A stretch of DNA of 64,000 bases from Tissierella creatinophila DSM 6911 (GCF_001940565.1 NZ_LTDM01000059.1:1-64000); one strand, 5' to 3'. Positions 24,991-35,853 are shown, counted from the stretch's first letter. Made by a program: numbers and translations. The notes: a model not told the origin generated them from the sequence alone.

Positions 24991-27660
24991 GTGAGAGAGA
25001 TGGAAATTTGGGAGTTTGCTAGTGAATATATATTGGAGGAAAAACTCTTTATTGTACCAACTAGAGCTATAGGTGTTTTAATGATAGAGCATATGGCTAA
25101 AGGGGGGAAGAGTGCTTTAAACTTAAACCCAGTTACAATAAAAAAACTTAGTCAAGATATATGTCAAATGTATATAGAAGAAAATGATATTTTAGTTATA
25201 GATGATATACTTGGAAAGAGTATAGTATTAGATTGTTTAAAGAGTTTAAATCAAGAGAGCGATGAATTTTTCTTTAAAGAAAACCTAATAGATGAAAAGA
25301 CAGCAGAGGAAGTATATAGCGTTATAATAGAATTAAAGTTAAAGAAGATAGATGATTTTCCTAAGGAAAAAGATTTAGATAAAATCTATAAAAGATATAC
25401 TTTAAAACTAGATAGATTAAATGCTATGGATTACTGCGATATACTCTTAAAAGCTAGAGAAGTTAAGGAATTATCATCTTTTAAAGATAAAACAATAGCA
25501 GTAGCTAGCAATATTGAGTTTCATGATTTGGAGAGAGAACTCTTTAGTCAGCTAAATCAAAATGCAATAAAGATAAAGATGCCCGTAAAGAAACTTATAG
25601 ATTCACCTAAAGAATACTTTTTTAAAGAAAGTGTTGAGTCTATAGACCGAGATAAAAAAGTATGCTTTTTTAATCAGTTTGGCATTAGAAATGAAATAAA
25701 ATATATTATAGATGATATATATGTAAAAAGCATACCGTTAGATGAGGTTGTCATAGCTTATACGGATCAAAAATATGTAGAATGGATAAATCTAGAGTTC
25801 CAAAAGGAAGACCTTGGAATAAGTTTTGCAGATGGTTTAGATATACTTACAAGTACTACATATAGATTTATAAAGACAATATGTGATTTTGCCAAAAATT
25901 ATTACAATATATGGGAACTAAGACCTATGTTTTTTAATGGAAGCTTAAATGTAGAAACTGGACTAGAAAAAGATGATGAAACAATAACTAGTAATGATAT
26001 TTATGAAGAATTAGTTAAATGTAAAGTATTTTATGGTAGAGAAAACTATGAAAGATTAAACTTTATCTCCCCAGAACTAGATGATAAGGCAAAGGTTAAA
26101 AGAAAATGGATAAGAGAGTTTTTTAATAGTATTATGTTTACACTTCCAGAAGGAAATGTAGAATTTAGAGAATACATAAAAAGACTATCCATCTTAATAA
26201 AAAAATATGTAAAGATTCCAGATTCTTCTAAGGCTAATTCTTATGATAAAACTTCTATGAAAGCTATATTAGAAACTTTAAAGCGAATGGAAAAAATTCC
26301 TTTAGAAATAGAACCAGATAGATACTTTGATATAGTTTTATCTTATATAGAAGAAATAAATACAAATAGAAGTGGTGCTAGGCCTTCAAAAGCATTTGCA
26401 TGTAAATACAATATAGCAGCGTATACAGGTAGAAAACATCTTTATCTTATAGGATTAGATAGTAGCTCTTTAGATAGCAAAATAGTAGAGTCAGCTATAC
26501 TACTTGACAATATAAGACGAGATATATCACCTAGTCTATCATTTTCTAAAGAAAACTATAGATATAAAAAATATAAGATAAGAGAAGCACTAACAGCTAG
26601 TTTTACAAATATAAGTATAGGATATTCAAATTTTGATATGGTAGATATAAAGGCAAAGACCCCTTCAAAGATTTATACAGAATTAAAAGAAGAATATGGA
26701 CATGTAGAACCTTGCAAAGCTATTGATAGAAAACTTATGTCAAAAGACCTTATCTTTTCAGGTACATCTATAGAAACTCTTGGTCAATGTTCTAGAAAAC
26801 TATATTTTAAAAATAGACTTTTCTTAAAAGAAAAAGAAGATATAGAGATAGATCTAGATAGATGGCTAGATGCATTAACTAAGGGTAATTTAGTTCATGA
26901 AATTTTAAATCTTTATTTTGACTTACCAAAAGAAGATAGAGATGAAGAAATACTATCAAAGCTAATAGAAGAGAGAGTGGAGAAAGTAGCAAAGGAAATT
27001 CCATATATACTAAAAGAAGTTTACAATAGAGAAAAAGAAGAGATAAAAGTCTACTGTAAGAAAATTTTAGAAAGAGAACAAAATAGCCAGTTAGAAGTAT
27101 TTATAAATGAACTATCCTTTGGAAGAAATAAAACAAATCGAATATTTGGTCCCTTAAAAACACAGGAAATTACAATAGGAGATTTAAATTTAACGATATC
27201 AGGTGCTATAGATAGGGTTGATATAGATAAAAAAGGAAAGTGGTTTAAAATAGTAGATTATAAGACTGGGAACTTAGCAAACTTTGATAAAAGGCTTAGA
27301 AAATCAGAAGGTAGAGGCAAAAACAAAACCTATGACTATAGTGAAGGTCAAAAGTTTCAATTTTTCATCTATAAAAAAGCTTTAGAAAATATAATAAAAG
27401 AAAAGGATGAGTATAAAGATTTCTCAGTAAAGAGTTTTTCATATGAATTTGAAGATGACTCTATAGATTTAATATTTGATGAAGAATTTATAAACAAAAT
27501 AGAAAATAGGATAAACGATCTTTTAAATATAGATATATTTCAAAATGATAAAAAAATTGTTTATAATAATACCGATTCCCTAACTTGTAAATACTGTGAA
27601 TTTAAAAATATATGTAAAACCGACAATATAAAAACAGAAGAAGAGGAGGTGGATTATTAG
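24991..27660 (+). CDS. addB: PD-(D/E)XK nuclease, AddB/RexB-like subunit
   Basis: About 889 residues. The C-terminal nuclease domain has SGAIDRVDI and KIVDYKTGN (about residue 755) with the QxxxY-like SEGQKFQFFIY. One cysteine in LGQCSRKLYF (about 600) plus CKYCEFKNIC near the end make the four-cysteine iron-sulfur motif of AddB nucleases. It is shorter than Bacillus AddB (about 1,166), and no N-terminal Walker A is visible, so it may be RexB-like. GGAGAGGTG precedes GTG 24991; GTG 24982 and ATG 25000 are alternatives. It abuts addA. Role: double-strand-break resection. Confidence 0.82.
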   Translation: MREMEIWEFASEYILEEKLFIVPTRAIGVLMIEHMAKGGKSALNLNPVTIKKLSQDICQMYIEENDILVIDDILGKSIVLDCLKSLNQESDEFFFKENLIDEKTAEEVYSVIIELKLKKIDDFPKEKDLDKIYKRYTLKLDRLNAMDYCDILLKAREVKELSSFKDKTIAVASNIEFHDLERELFSQLNQNAIKIKMPVKKLIDSPKEYFFKESVESIDRDKKVCFFNQFGIRNEIKYIIDDIYVKSIPLDEVVIAYTDQKYVEWINLEFQKEDLGISFADGLDILTSTTYRFIKTICDFAKNYYNIWELRPMFFNGSLNVETGLEKDDETITSNDIYEELVKCKVFYGRENYERLNFISPELDDKAKVKRKWIREFFNSIMFTLPEGNVEFREYIKRLSILIKKYVKIPDSSKANSYDKTSMKAILETLKRMEKIPLEIEPDRYFDIVLSYIEEINTNRSGARPSKAFACKYNIAAYTGRKHLYLIGLDSSSLDSKIVESAILLDNIRRDISPSLSFSKENYRYKKYKIREALTASFTNISIGYSNFDMVDIKAKTPSKIYTELKEEYGHVEPCKAIDRKLMSKDLIFSGTSIETLGQCSRKLYFKNRLFLKEKEDIEIDLDRWLDALTKGNLVHEILNLYFDLPKEDRDEEILSKLIEERVEKVAKEIPYILKEVYNREKEEIKVYCKKILEREQNSQLEVFINELSFGRNKTNRIFGPLKTQEITIGDLNLTISGAIDRVDIDKKGKWFKIVDYKTGNLANFDKRLRKSEGRGKNKTYDYSEGQKFQFFIYKKALENIIKEKDEYKDFSVKSFSYEFEDDSIDLIFDEEFINKIENRINDLLNIDIFQNDKKIVYNNTDSLTCKYCEFKNICKTDNIKTEEEEVDY

Positions 27661-30600
27661 ATGGAACATCTTATAAAAGATGAAATAGACAAGAGAGAGA
27701 AGATAGTAAAGAACTTCAATACTAACTATCTACTAGAAGCTGGTGCTGGTGCTGGAAAAACTACTATCATAGTAGAGAGAGTTATAAACCATATAATAGA
27801 TGGCAGTGTAAATCCTAGAAATATCGTAGCTATAACATTTACTAAAGCCGCCTCACTAGAGCTTGCCCAAAGAATACAAAGAAAAGCTTCTGATTATCTT
27901 TCCAAAGAAGAATACTTTTTTGCTAAAGAAAGACTAGAAAGAGTAGAAGAAATATTTACAGGAACTATTCATTCCTTTTGCGAACTTCTTTTAAGAGAGA
28001 TGCCATTTGAAGCTGGTCTTACTCCTGGTTATGAAATAGTAGAGGCGAGTGAAAAGTTCTATGAAAAGATCTGGTATGAGTTTTTAAGAGAGTTTGAAGA
28101 GAGATATAAAGAAGATATAAAAAATCTAAATAGATTTAATATTGACTATAGAGAGTTAAAACAAAGTGCCTTTATAGCTATGGATAATCCAGATATAACC
28201 TTCGTTGGTTTTAAAGATAAACTGGAGTTTAAATCAGTAGAAGAAAAGTTTGAAAGAATAGATACAAATGTCTTAGATGCTTCTCTTATAAAGACAGGTT
28301 CAAACCTTGGAAAATTATGTATAAGTATTATAGAAGATAAAAGAAATCTAGAGGATTATATAGATATAATTTTAATAGAAGGTCCTAAGATATCTGAAGG
28401 CGAAGACTTAGCTCTCAAATTTATTTATAAAAAGCATTTACAAAGTGATGGAGTAGAGAAAATAGTAGATTTTATAGAAATCTTATTATCTATATATAAA
28501 GATTTAAATGCTATTATTTACAATATGTGTACAAGTTTTATAAACCGAGTAGTAGATTATAAAGATAAAAGATACACTAATAGCCTTACATTTAATGATT
28601 TACTCTTTAGAGCATCCAATCTTATAAAAACTTCTTCAAAAGCTAGGACTCATTTTAAAAATAAATTTAAATGTTTTTATATAGACGAAGCACAAGATAC
28701 TGATCCTATGCAGGCAGAGCTGCTACTTCTCCTAAGTCATGATGGAGATATAGAAGAGTTAAATTCTCTAGAAGAGGTAAAACCTCGTGATGGTTCACTC
28801 TTTATAGTTGGGGACCCCAAGCAATCTATATATAGATTTAGAAGAGCCGATATAACTATCTATGAAAGTGTGAAGAAAACAATAGCCTCTCATGGTGAAG
28901 TAGTTTATTTAGATATAAACTTTAGATCAACAAACTCTATATGTAGCTGGGTAGAAAAAAACTTTAAAGATAGAAAGGATGGATTTGCATTTGCAAAAAA
29001 GGCTACCAAAGTACAAGCAGGTTTTGAAAAGATACTTAGCCTTTGGAGCGATGATGAGAAAGAGATAGATGAAGAAAAAAACAAACTCTCTGGAGTATAT
29101 GGCTACAAGTTCTCTGAAGATATGGGAATTAAAGAAGAGGAGTATGTAGCAGCTATAGTTAAAGATATTATAGATACAAGATTTATAGAGGAAAAAATTG
29201 GAAGAGACAAGATTGAAACTAGAAAGATAGAAAACAAAGATATAATGATTCTAACTAAGAGCAACGAAGAAACTGGAAGATACCTAGATGCACTTAAAGC
29301 TAAGAATGTACCAGCACTTTTAGCAGGAGAAAAAAAGCTTGGGGACACTCGTGAAGTGTTTAATTTATATTTACTAATAGACTTTATAATATATTATAAA
29401 GATGAAATAAAGCTTATAGCAGCTCTTCGAAATAGTTTTTATTTGGAACTTGAAACTATAAATTATCTATTGAAATTAGAAAGACAAGAAAAGATATTAT
29501 TTAATGAAGAAAAAATCAAAGTTATAAAACATCCTCATTTAAAAGAAATATTAGTTTATCTAAGTGAAATATTTGTAGATTCAAAAGCGTTAACACCTAT
29601 TACATTTATAGAATTACTTATAAAGAATAAGATGGGAATTTACGATTGTTATAGGGAATATACTGAAATAGAAAAAAGAGATGCAGATACTTCCTTAGTT
29701 CAAACACTAGAGATCTTAAAGTCAAAAAAACCTATAAGTCTCTATGGAGTAAAAGAGGAGTTAGAAGATATAATAGAAAAAAAGGTAAACTATGAACTGC
29801 CTTTAGATCTTAACTTTGCACAAAATGCGGTAAGAATAATGAATATACATAAAGCAAAAGGATTAGAGTCTAGCATTGTAATCTTAGCTGGAGCAGATAA
29901 AAAAAGAACCCTTGGGGGAGATAGCCACTATGTTGAAAAGATAGGCAATAAAACAAAGGGCTATATAGTTTATAAGAAAAATCTTTTAGTAAATTGTCCA
30001 GATGAAGATAATAAAAAGTCAAGAGAAAGAGAATTTAAAGAAGCAGAACTAGATAGACTTATCTATGTAGCTGCAACCCGTACAAAATCAGTTCTAATAA
30101 CACCTTCTATTATAGACGAAAAATTCTTTTTACAACCTCTTTCAAATGACTTTTCATCTATAATAGATGCTAAAAACATAGAAATTACAAAACAAGATGA
30201 AGCTTCTAGTTTTAGGAAACTAGAAGAGATCAAGATTACAAATAGCCTTATAAAAAGAAATCAAATATCTAAGCCAAGTTATTTAAAATTAAGACCTTCT
30301 AGTTTAGATGAATTTAAAACTTATGATAGAGAAATAGAACTACTTGAAGATAAACATACTCCAAGAGGAATTGTATATGGAGTTATAGTTCATAGAGTCT
30401 TTGAAATAATATTGAAAAATAAATTGGACATAGAAGCTATATCTCAAATAGAAATAAACTATGCTATAAAAACTTCTATAAAAGAAAACATAGAAACTTT
30501 AGAACTAGATAATGATACTTTGGAGGGACTCTATCCTAACAATACCTTCAATCTAGAAGATATAAAAGAGCGTGAAAATATAATAAAAGATTTAGAGATC

Positions 30601-31011
30601 TATCTAGTTACAAACTTAAAAAGTGTAGTAGATTCATTTTTAAACAATAAGGATATAGTAGAGTTGTTTTCTAATGCCAAGAGGATATTTACAGAATTTC
30701 CATTTACAGCTTCTATGGATACTTCTATACTAAATAAAAATCAAAACGAAAAAGTAATAGTAAATGGATTTATAGACCTTTTAATCCAGAACAAGGATGG
30801 TAGTTTTGTAATAATAGATTATAAAACAGATATAGTTTCAAATGAATTTTGCCAAGAAACATTCACATCTAGATATATAAACCAATTAGAAGTTTATAAA
30901 AAAGTGCTAGAAGAAGTTTTAAAAGCACAAGAAGCGATTGTAGATAGATTATTAATTTATTCTACTTGCTTAGAAAGAATAGTCTCTTTAAAAGAAACCT
31001 CTTTAGCATAG
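27661..31011 (+). CDS. addA: AddA-type helicase-nuclease
   Basis: 1,116 residues, UvrD-superfamily helicase fused to a nuclease. Walker A EAGAGAGKTT is near residue 29. Motif II is YIDEAQDTDPMQ, followed by GDPKQSIYRFRRADI, INFRST, IHKAKGLES and VAATRTKS. The C-terminal PD-(D/E)XK domain has FVIIDYKTD and INQLEVYKKVL. The ATG follows the addB stop directly. With AddB it resects double-strand breaks and feeds RecA, playing the RecBCD role. Confidence 0.95.
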   Translation: MEHLIKDEIDKREKIVKNFNTNYLLEAGAGAGKTTIIVERVINHIIDGSVNPRNIVAITFTKAASLELAQRIQRKASDYLSKEEYFFAKERLERVEEIFTGTIHSFCELLLREMPFEAGLTPGYEIVEASEKFYEKIWYEFLREFEERYKEDIKNLNRFNIDYRELKQSAFIAMDNPDITFVGFKDKLEFKSVEEKFERIDTNVLDASLIKTGSNLGKLCISIIEDKRNLEDYIDIILIEGPKISEGEDLALKFIYKKHLQSDGVEKIVDFIEILLSIYKDLNAIIYNMCTSFINRVVDYKDKRYTNSLTFNDLLFRASNLIKTSSKARTHFKNKFKCFYIDEAQDTDPMQAELLLLLSHDGDIEELNSLEEVKPRDGSLFIVGDPKQSIYRFRRADITIYESVKKTIASHGEVVYLDINFRSTNSICSWVEKNFKDRKDGFAFAKKATKVQAGFEKILSLWSDDEKEIDEEKNKLSGVYGYKFSEDMGIKEEEYVAAIVKDIIDTRFIEEKIGRDKIETRKIENKDIMILTKSNEETGRYLDALKAKNVPALLAGEKKLGDTREVFNLYLLIDFIIYYKDEIKLIAALRNSFYLELETINYLLKLERQEKILFNEEKIKVIKHPHLKEILVYLSEIFVDSKALTPITFIELLIKNKMGIYDCYREYTEIEKRDADTSLVQTLEILKSKKPISLYGVKEELEDIIEKKVNYELPLDLNFAQNAVRIMNIHKAKGLESSIVILAGADKKRTLGGDSHYVEKIGNKTKGYIVYKKNLLVNCPDEDNKKSREREFKEAELDRLIYVAATRTKSVLITPSIIDEKFFLQPLSNDFSSIIDAKNIEITKQDEASSFRKLEEIKITNSLIKRNQISKPSYLKLRPSSLDEFKTYDREIELLEDKHTPRGIVYGVIVHRVFEIILKNKLDIEAISQIEINYAIKTSIKENIETLELDNDTLEGLYPNNTFNLEDIKERENIIKDLEIYLVTNLKSVVDSFLNNKDIVELFSNAKRIFTEFPFTASMDTSILNKNQNEKVIVNGFIDLLIQNKDGSFVIIDYKTDIVSNEFCQETFTSRYINQLEVYKKVLEEVLKAQEAIVDRLLIYSTCLERIVSLKETSLA

Positions 31012-31059
31012 ATAAAAGATTATAAAAATCCAGCTAGACTATTTATAATTTTAAAGATA

Positions 31060-31068
31060 TGGTATAAT
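31060..31068 (+). promoter_or_regulatory. Extended -10 promoter of the M20 operon
   Basis: TGGTATAAT lies 26 nt before the ATG of the amidohydrolase. No strong -35. Confidence 0.5.
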
Positions 31069-31093
31069 AATATACACTTTTAAGGAGGGTAAA

Positions 31094-32278
31094 ATGATGA
31101 TTGATGTTTTAAGAGAAGTAAAGAAAATAGAAAAAGAGATTATATCTTGGAGGCGTGAACTACACAAAATTCCAGAATTAGGTCTAGAACTACCCAATAC
31201 AAGCAAGTATATACAAAGGAAATTAAGTGAAATGAAAATAGAATATCATACCCTAGTAAAGGGCAATGCGATTGTAGGCATTATAAAAGGTAGTAAAGAA
31301 GGAAAGACAATAGCTTTAAGGGCAGATATGGATGGGTTACCTATTAAAGAAGAAACTGGGCTTTCCTTTGCATCTACTAATGGACTTATGCATGCTTGTG
31401 GTCATGATGCACACTCAGCTATGTTGCTTGGAGCTGCAAAAGTATTAAATGAAAATAAAGATAAGTTAAAGGGAAATGTTAAACTTTTCTTTCAACCTGG
31501 AGAAGAATATCCAGGGGGGGCACTTCCTATGATAGAAGAAGGAGCTATGGAAGATCCTAAAGTTGATGCAGTTTTAGGGCTTCATAATGGATCGATATCA
31601 AAAGATGTAGCAAAAGGTAAAATTGGAGTTTGTTATGGACCTATGATGGCATCTATGGATAGAATCTTAATTAAAATAAAAGGCAAAGGTTCGCATGGTG
31701 CATATCCAGAACAATCAATAGACCCAATTTCTACAGCAGCTGAAGTGATATCTGCTCTTCAAAGGATAGTTAGTAGAGAGGTAAAAGCAATCGATCCTGC
31801 AGTACTTTCTATTACAAGAATAAATGGTGGATTTAATCAAAATATAATTCCTGATGTTGTAGAAATAGAAGGAACTGTGAGAGCCGTAAACCCAGAAACA
31901 AGAAACTTTATAGCTAAAAGAATAGATGAGATAACTAGAGGAGTAACAACGGCTATGAGGGCCGACTGTGAAGTGGAGTATGAGTTTAAATATCCACCAC
32001 TTATAAATTCTGAAGATTTTACTAAAAATTTTGTAGAATCTGCAAAAAAAGTAGTTTCAACAGAATCGATATATGAAATGAAAGACCCTGTAATGGGTGG
32101 GGAAGATATGGCTTATTTCCTTGAAAAGGCACCAGGTACTTTCTTTTTCTTAAGTAATCCAAATAAAGTTGATGGGATAGCTTATCCACATCACAGTTCA
32201 AAGTTTGATGTAGATGAAAATTTATTCTATATAGGTTCTTCACTTTTTGTGCAAGCAGTATTAGATTTCTTAAAATAA
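31094..32278 (+). CDS. M20 family metallo-amidohydrolase (hippurate hydrolase-like)
   Basis: 394 residues. ADMDGLPIKEETGL and HACGHDAHSAMLLGAAKVL hold metal ligands, and QPGEEYPGGA holds the catalytic glutamate. KGKGSHGAYPEQSIDP starts the dimerisation domain. MGGEDMAYFLEKAPG and HHSSKFDVDENLF complete the M20D signature. Such enzymes hydrolyse N-acyl-amino acids or related amides. It is co-directional with two membrane-protein genes, so I infer a catabolic unit with its own transporter. ATG 31097 is an alternative start. Confidence 0.9.
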   Translation: MMIDVLREVKKIEKEIISWRRELHKIPELGLELPNTSKYIQRKLSEMKIEYHTLVKGNAIVGIIKGSKEGKTIALRADMDGLPIKEETGLSFASTNGLMHACGHDAHSAMLLGAAKVLNENKDKLKGNVKLFFQPGEEYPGGALPMIEEGAMEDPKVDAVLGLHNGSISKDVAKGKIGVCYGPMMASMDRILIKIKGKGSHGAYPEQSIDPISTAAEVISALQRIVSREVKAIDPAVLSITRINGGFNQNIIPDVVEIEGTVRAVNPETRNFIAKRIDEITRGVTTAMRADCEVEYEFKYPPLINSEDFTKNFVESAKKVVSTESIYEMKDPVMGGEDMAYFLEKAPGTFFFLSNPNKVDGIAYPHHSSKFDVDENLFYIGSSLFVQAVLDFLK

Positions 32279-32296
32279 AATAGAAGAGGTGAAATT

Positions 32297-33106
32297 ATGA
32301 AAAATGTTAAATTGCATTTAATAGCACTGGGACTTGTAATAATATCTGAACTAATTGGAATCATACAAATACCCGTAGGAATAGGTACCATTGTCTTACT
32401 CCCAATGCTATTTGCTATGGTTTTGGGAATACTTACAACACCTAAGTTTTTAAAGATTGCAAAAGAAAAAGAAATGGATGATGCAGGTTCTTTAATTGGT
32501 TTAACTCTTATGCTACTAATGGCTAAATATGGAACAAACATTGGGCCGACATTACCAAAAATCTTGGCAGCGAGTCCTGCACTTATATTACAAGAATTAG
32601 GAAATTTGGGAACGGTAATTCTAGGAGTACCTTTGGGAGTAATCGTACTTGGTCTTAAAAGAGAAACTATCGGTGGAGCTCATTCTATATCAAGAGAGCC
32701 AAATGTTGCCTTAATAGGAGATAAGTTTGGTTTAGATAGTGAAGAAGGTCAAGGAGTTCTTGGAGTTTATATTGTAGGAACAGTAATAGGTACTATATTT
32801 ATTGGACTTATGGCAAGTTTTCTTGCAGTAAACACGCCACTTCACCCATATGCACTTGCCATGGCTTCAGGAGTAGGATCAGCAAGTATGATGACAGCAG
32901 GGGTAGGTTCACTGATTGCAGTTTATCCTGAAATGGAAGAGATGATAACCGCATTTGGAGCATCAAGTAATATGCTTTCAGGATTAGATGGGATATATAT
33001 GTCTCTAATTTTAGCACTTCCGTTTTCAGAATGGCTATATAAAAAGTCATATAAGTTCAAATATAAAGAATTTCCAGAACCACCTATGACTAAGGAGGAG
33101 AAATAA
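32297..33106 (+). CDS. DUF3100 family membrane protein
   Basis: 269 residues with seven or so hydrophobic helices. The loop KRETIGGAHSISREPNVALIG and a glycine-rich SGVGSASMMTAGVGS stretch are the recognisable blocks. The end is charged and cytoplasmic (EPPMTKEEK). I recognise it as DUF3100. Its place behind the M20 amidohydrolase and one base before another small membrane gene suggests a two-part carrier. The substrate is unknown. Confidence 0.75.
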   Translation: MKNVKLHLIALGLVIISELIGIIQIPVGIGTIVLLPMLFAMVLGILTTPKFLKIAKEKEMDDAGSLIGLTLMLLMAKYGTNIGPTLPKILAASPALILQELGNLGTVILGVPLGVIVLGLKRETIGGAHSISREPNVALIGDKFGLDSEEGQGVLGVYIVGTVIGTIFIGLMASFLAVNTPLHPYALAMASGVGSASMMTAGVGSLIAVYPEMEEMITAFGASSNMLSGLDGIYMSLILALPFSEWLYKKSYKFKYKEFPEPPMTKEEK

Positions 33107-33107
33107 T

Positions 33108-33554
33108 ATGAAATTAAGAGATTTTATAGTAATATTATTGATAACTGCAGGTATTTCAGTTGTAGGAAACTATATTGGATATAAGGTAAATCCTATTGAA
33201 GCAATTCCTGGAATGCTTATACTTGTAGGAATTGCAGTAGCAGGAATATTACTTTCCAAATTTATTCCAGTTAAAATTCCAAGTGTAGCCTATATAGTAA
33301 CTCTTTCTACATTGCTAACTGTACCAGGGATTCCGGGTTCAGCATTTATCACAGAACATGTAGCAAAGGTAAATTTCTTAGCCTTAGCCACACCAATCCT
33401 AGCTTATGCTGGTATCTATACAGGAAAAAACTTAGATTCATTGAAAAAAACTGGTTGGAGAATTGTAATTTTAGCTTTAGTAGTTATGATAGGAACTTAT
33501 GTATCCTCTGCAATTATAGCTAATATAACATTAAAGATGTTAGGTCAAATATAA
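33108..33554 (+). CDS. Small polytopic membrane protein (partner of the DUF3100 protein)
   Basis: 148 residues, four or five hydrophobic helices, with an NPIEAIPGML loop and TVPGIPGSAFITEHV in the middle. I do not recognise a named family. AAGGAGG lies in the end of the upstream gene, so the two are coupled. It probably forms one transporter with the DUF3100 protein (inference). Confidence 0.65.
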   Translation: MKLRDFIVILLITAGISVVGNYIGYKVNPIEAIPGMLILVGIAVAGILLSKFIPVKIPSVAYIVTLSTLLTVPGIPGSAFITEHVAKVNFLALATPILAYAGIYTGKNLDSLKKTGWRIVILALVVMIGTYVSSAIIANITLKMLGQI

Positions 33555-33667
33555 ATTTATCTTATCCGATAGTTTAACAATTACAATGTTTTTTTCCTTT
33601 TAGGATAGAGTATGCAAGAAATATATCTCATGAATAAGTAAGAACTATATATTAGAAAAATTCATCT

Positions 33668-33702
33668 AAAAATAGAGGTAGCTAAGCTATCTCTATTTTT
33701 TT
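33668..33702 (+). terminator. Terminator of the M20/DUF3100 operon
   Basis: A long near-perfect stem, 33670-33682 with 33686-33697 (AATAGAGGTAGC against GCTATCTCTATT), followed by T residues. The 113 nt between the last gene and this hairpin hold nothing I can identify. Confidence 0.75.
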
Positions 33703-33717
33703 ATATTTAAATACACA

Positions 33718-33749
33718 AATTGTCAAATTATTGCTATAATTTGACAATT
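33718..33749 (+). promoter_or_regulatory. Extended -10 promoter inside a 13-bp palindrome, upstream of the chemoreceptor
   Basis: AATTGTCAAATTA (33718-33730) and TAATTTGACAATT (33737-33749) are exact reverse complements around TTGCTA. The extended -10 TGCTATAAT (33732-33740) lies across the centre. A bound repressor would cover the promoter. It is not a terminator of the preceding operon, which has its own hairpin. Confidence 0.55.
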
Positions 33750-33798
33750 ATTATCCGATATATAACAACACATATCTTACATGAGAGGAAGGGTGGTT

Positions 33799-35853
33799 AT
33801 GAAAGAAGAAAATAATAATAATAAGTCAAAATTCAACAAAGATTCAATCAAGGTAAAACTCTTAGTTATACCAATAGTGCTAGTAATAATATCTATTGTT
33901 GTTATAGGTATTGTTTCTAACTATAGTGCTAAGAATAGCTTACTAGATCAAATGAATAAAAATGGAGAATTTACATTGGGATCAGTTGTAGCTCGAATAC
34001 AGGATAATTCAAATTCAGTTGAAGCTATGAACAAAACAATGGAAAGCGTTATCAAGAAGGCTATTAACTCTTTACAAAATGTAAATAATGGATTAAGTAA
34101 TGAAAAATTAAGTCAATTAGCAGATGATTTAGGAATCGATGAGGTAAATTATTATGATAAAAATGGAGTTGTCAAATATTCAAATATGCCAGATAATATA
34201 GCTTGGGCACCAGGGGAAGATCATCCAATAACTATATTGAGAAAGAGTAATGAAACTGAACTAATGGAGAAGATCAGAAAAGATTCGGTAAGTGGCGTTC
34301 ATTTTAAATATGGAGCTATAAAAAATTCCGATGGTAGTATTATTCAAGTGGGGATAAATGCTGATTATATTTATAATTTGACAGAACAATTTAGCTATCA
34401 AGCACTTATGGAGGATCTAGTTTTAAGTGATGAGATTGTATATGCAACTTTTATAGATACAAACTTAGTAGCGATTGCAGATAGTGATATTGAGGATATA
34501 GGAAAAGATCTTTCAAAAGACAAATCAATTACCTCCACAGTTAAAGATGGTGTTCCAAATTCATCAGAATGGGAATATGGAAAAAACAAAATAAAGGTGT
34601 ATGATGTTGTATACCCAGTAGTTATAAATGATGAACAAATAGGAGCTATAAATATAGGCTTTTCTATGAAAGACGTTAATTCTGCTATTTCTAAAAACTT
34701 AAATGTTATTGCTATTTCAGGACTTATAACCATTTTACTTCTAGTATTTATATTGTTTTCAACATCTAACTACGCTGTAAAAACAATAAATAAGCTAAAA
34801 TTACTAATGAACTCTATGGCACTAGGAGATTTTAGAAATGATGTTCCAAAAGATATCTTGGCTAAGAAAGATGAACTTGGTGAGATATCAAAATCAGTAA
34901 ATACTATGCAAGGGGCAATAAGAGAGATGATTAAAAATGTATTAGATAGATCTCTCATGGTTGCCGCTCATTCAGAAGAGCTTACTGCAACGACCCATGA
35001 ATCTGAAAAGGCATCTGATGAAGTATCTAAAGTTATTCAAGAAATAGCAATGGGCTCTAGTGAACAAGCGATGGATACTGAACAAGGTGTTGCAATTTCA
35101 GAAGAACTTGGAAATGTAGTCATTAATAATACAAATTATATAAGAAGTTTAAATGATTCAACCAAAAAGGTTAACGGACTTAAGAATGAAGGATTAGAAC
35201 TAATAAAAGATTTAGTTGAAAAGACAGAAAATAGCAGTAAAGCTGCAAAAGAAATTTATGATGTTATAAAAGACACTAACTTAAGTGCTGGTAAAATTGA
35301 TAGTGCTAGTCAAATGATTAAAAATATAGCAGAACAAACTAATCTACTCGCTTTAAATGCAGCTATAGAGGCTGCAAGAGCAGGAGAGGCAGGTAGAGGT
35401 TTTGCTGTTGTGGCAGATGAAATAAGAAAGCTTGCAGAAGAGTCTAATAAATTTACTGAAGAAATTGAAATTATAATTGATGATCTAATATTAAAAACAT
35501 CTATGGCAGTTAAGACAATGGGGGAAGTTGGAGGTATCGTACAATCTCAAAGCCAGAGTGTAAATTTTACTAGTAATAAATTTGATGGTATAGCTGATGC
35601 TCTATATGAAATGGAGGAAGCAATAATTTTAGTAAATAGTTCAAGCGATGAAATGATAAATCAAAATGAAAAGATAAAAGAGGTAATGGAACATCTCGCA
35701 GCAATCTCGGAGGAAAATGCAGCAGGATCTCAGGAGGCTTCTGCATCTGTAGAAGAGCAAAATGCAGCTATGGCTGAAATCTCAGGTGCAAGTGATGAGC
35801 TTGCGAGAATTGCTGAAGAACTTAATGGCATGATAGAAAAATTTAAAATCTAA
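33799..35853 (+). CDS. Methyl-accepting chemotaxis protein
   Basis: About 684 residues. The first membrane helix is at about 14-35. An extracellular sensor of roughly 260 residues (Cache-like by length and layout) follows, then a second helix near 300 and HAMP. The signalling domain has the hairpin [20 protein letters not shown] with [21 protein letters not shown] 33781 is in frame, but GGAAGGGTGG supports ATG 33799. Standing alone with a palindromic promoter, it is probably regulated separately from other motility genes. The ligand is unknown. Confidence 0.93.
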   Translation: MKEENNNNKSKFNKDSIKVKLLVIPIVLVIISIVVIGIVSNYSAKNSLLDQMNKNGEFTLGSVVARIQDNSNSVEAMNKTMESVIKKAINSLQNVNNGLSNEKLSQLADDLGIDEVNYYDKNGVVKYSNMPDNIAWAPGEDHPITILRKSNETELMEKIRKDSVSGVHFKYGAIKNSDGSIIQVGINADYIYNLTEQFSYQALMEDLVLSDEIVYATFIDTNLVAIADSDIEDIGKDLSKDKSITSTVKDGVPNSSEWEYGKNKIKVYDVVYPVVINDEQIGAINIGFSMKDVNSAISKNLNVIAISGLITILLLVFILFSTSNYAVKTINKLKLLMNSMALGDFRNDVPKDILAKKDELGEISKSVNTMQGAIREMIKNVLDRSLMVAAHSEELTATTHESEKASDEVSKVIQEIAMGSSEQAMDTEQGVAISEELGNVVINNTNYIRSLNDSTKKVNGLKNEGLELIKDLVEKTENSSKAAKEIYDVIKDTNLSAGKIDSASQMIKNIAEQTNLLALNAAIEAARAGEAGRGFAVVADEIRKLAEESNKFTEEIEIIIDDLILKTSMAVKTMGEVGGIVQSQSQSVNFTSNKFDGIADALYEMEEAIILVNSSSDEMINQNEKIKEVMEHLAAISEENAAGSQEASASVEEQNAAMAEISGASDELARIAEELNGMIEKFKI

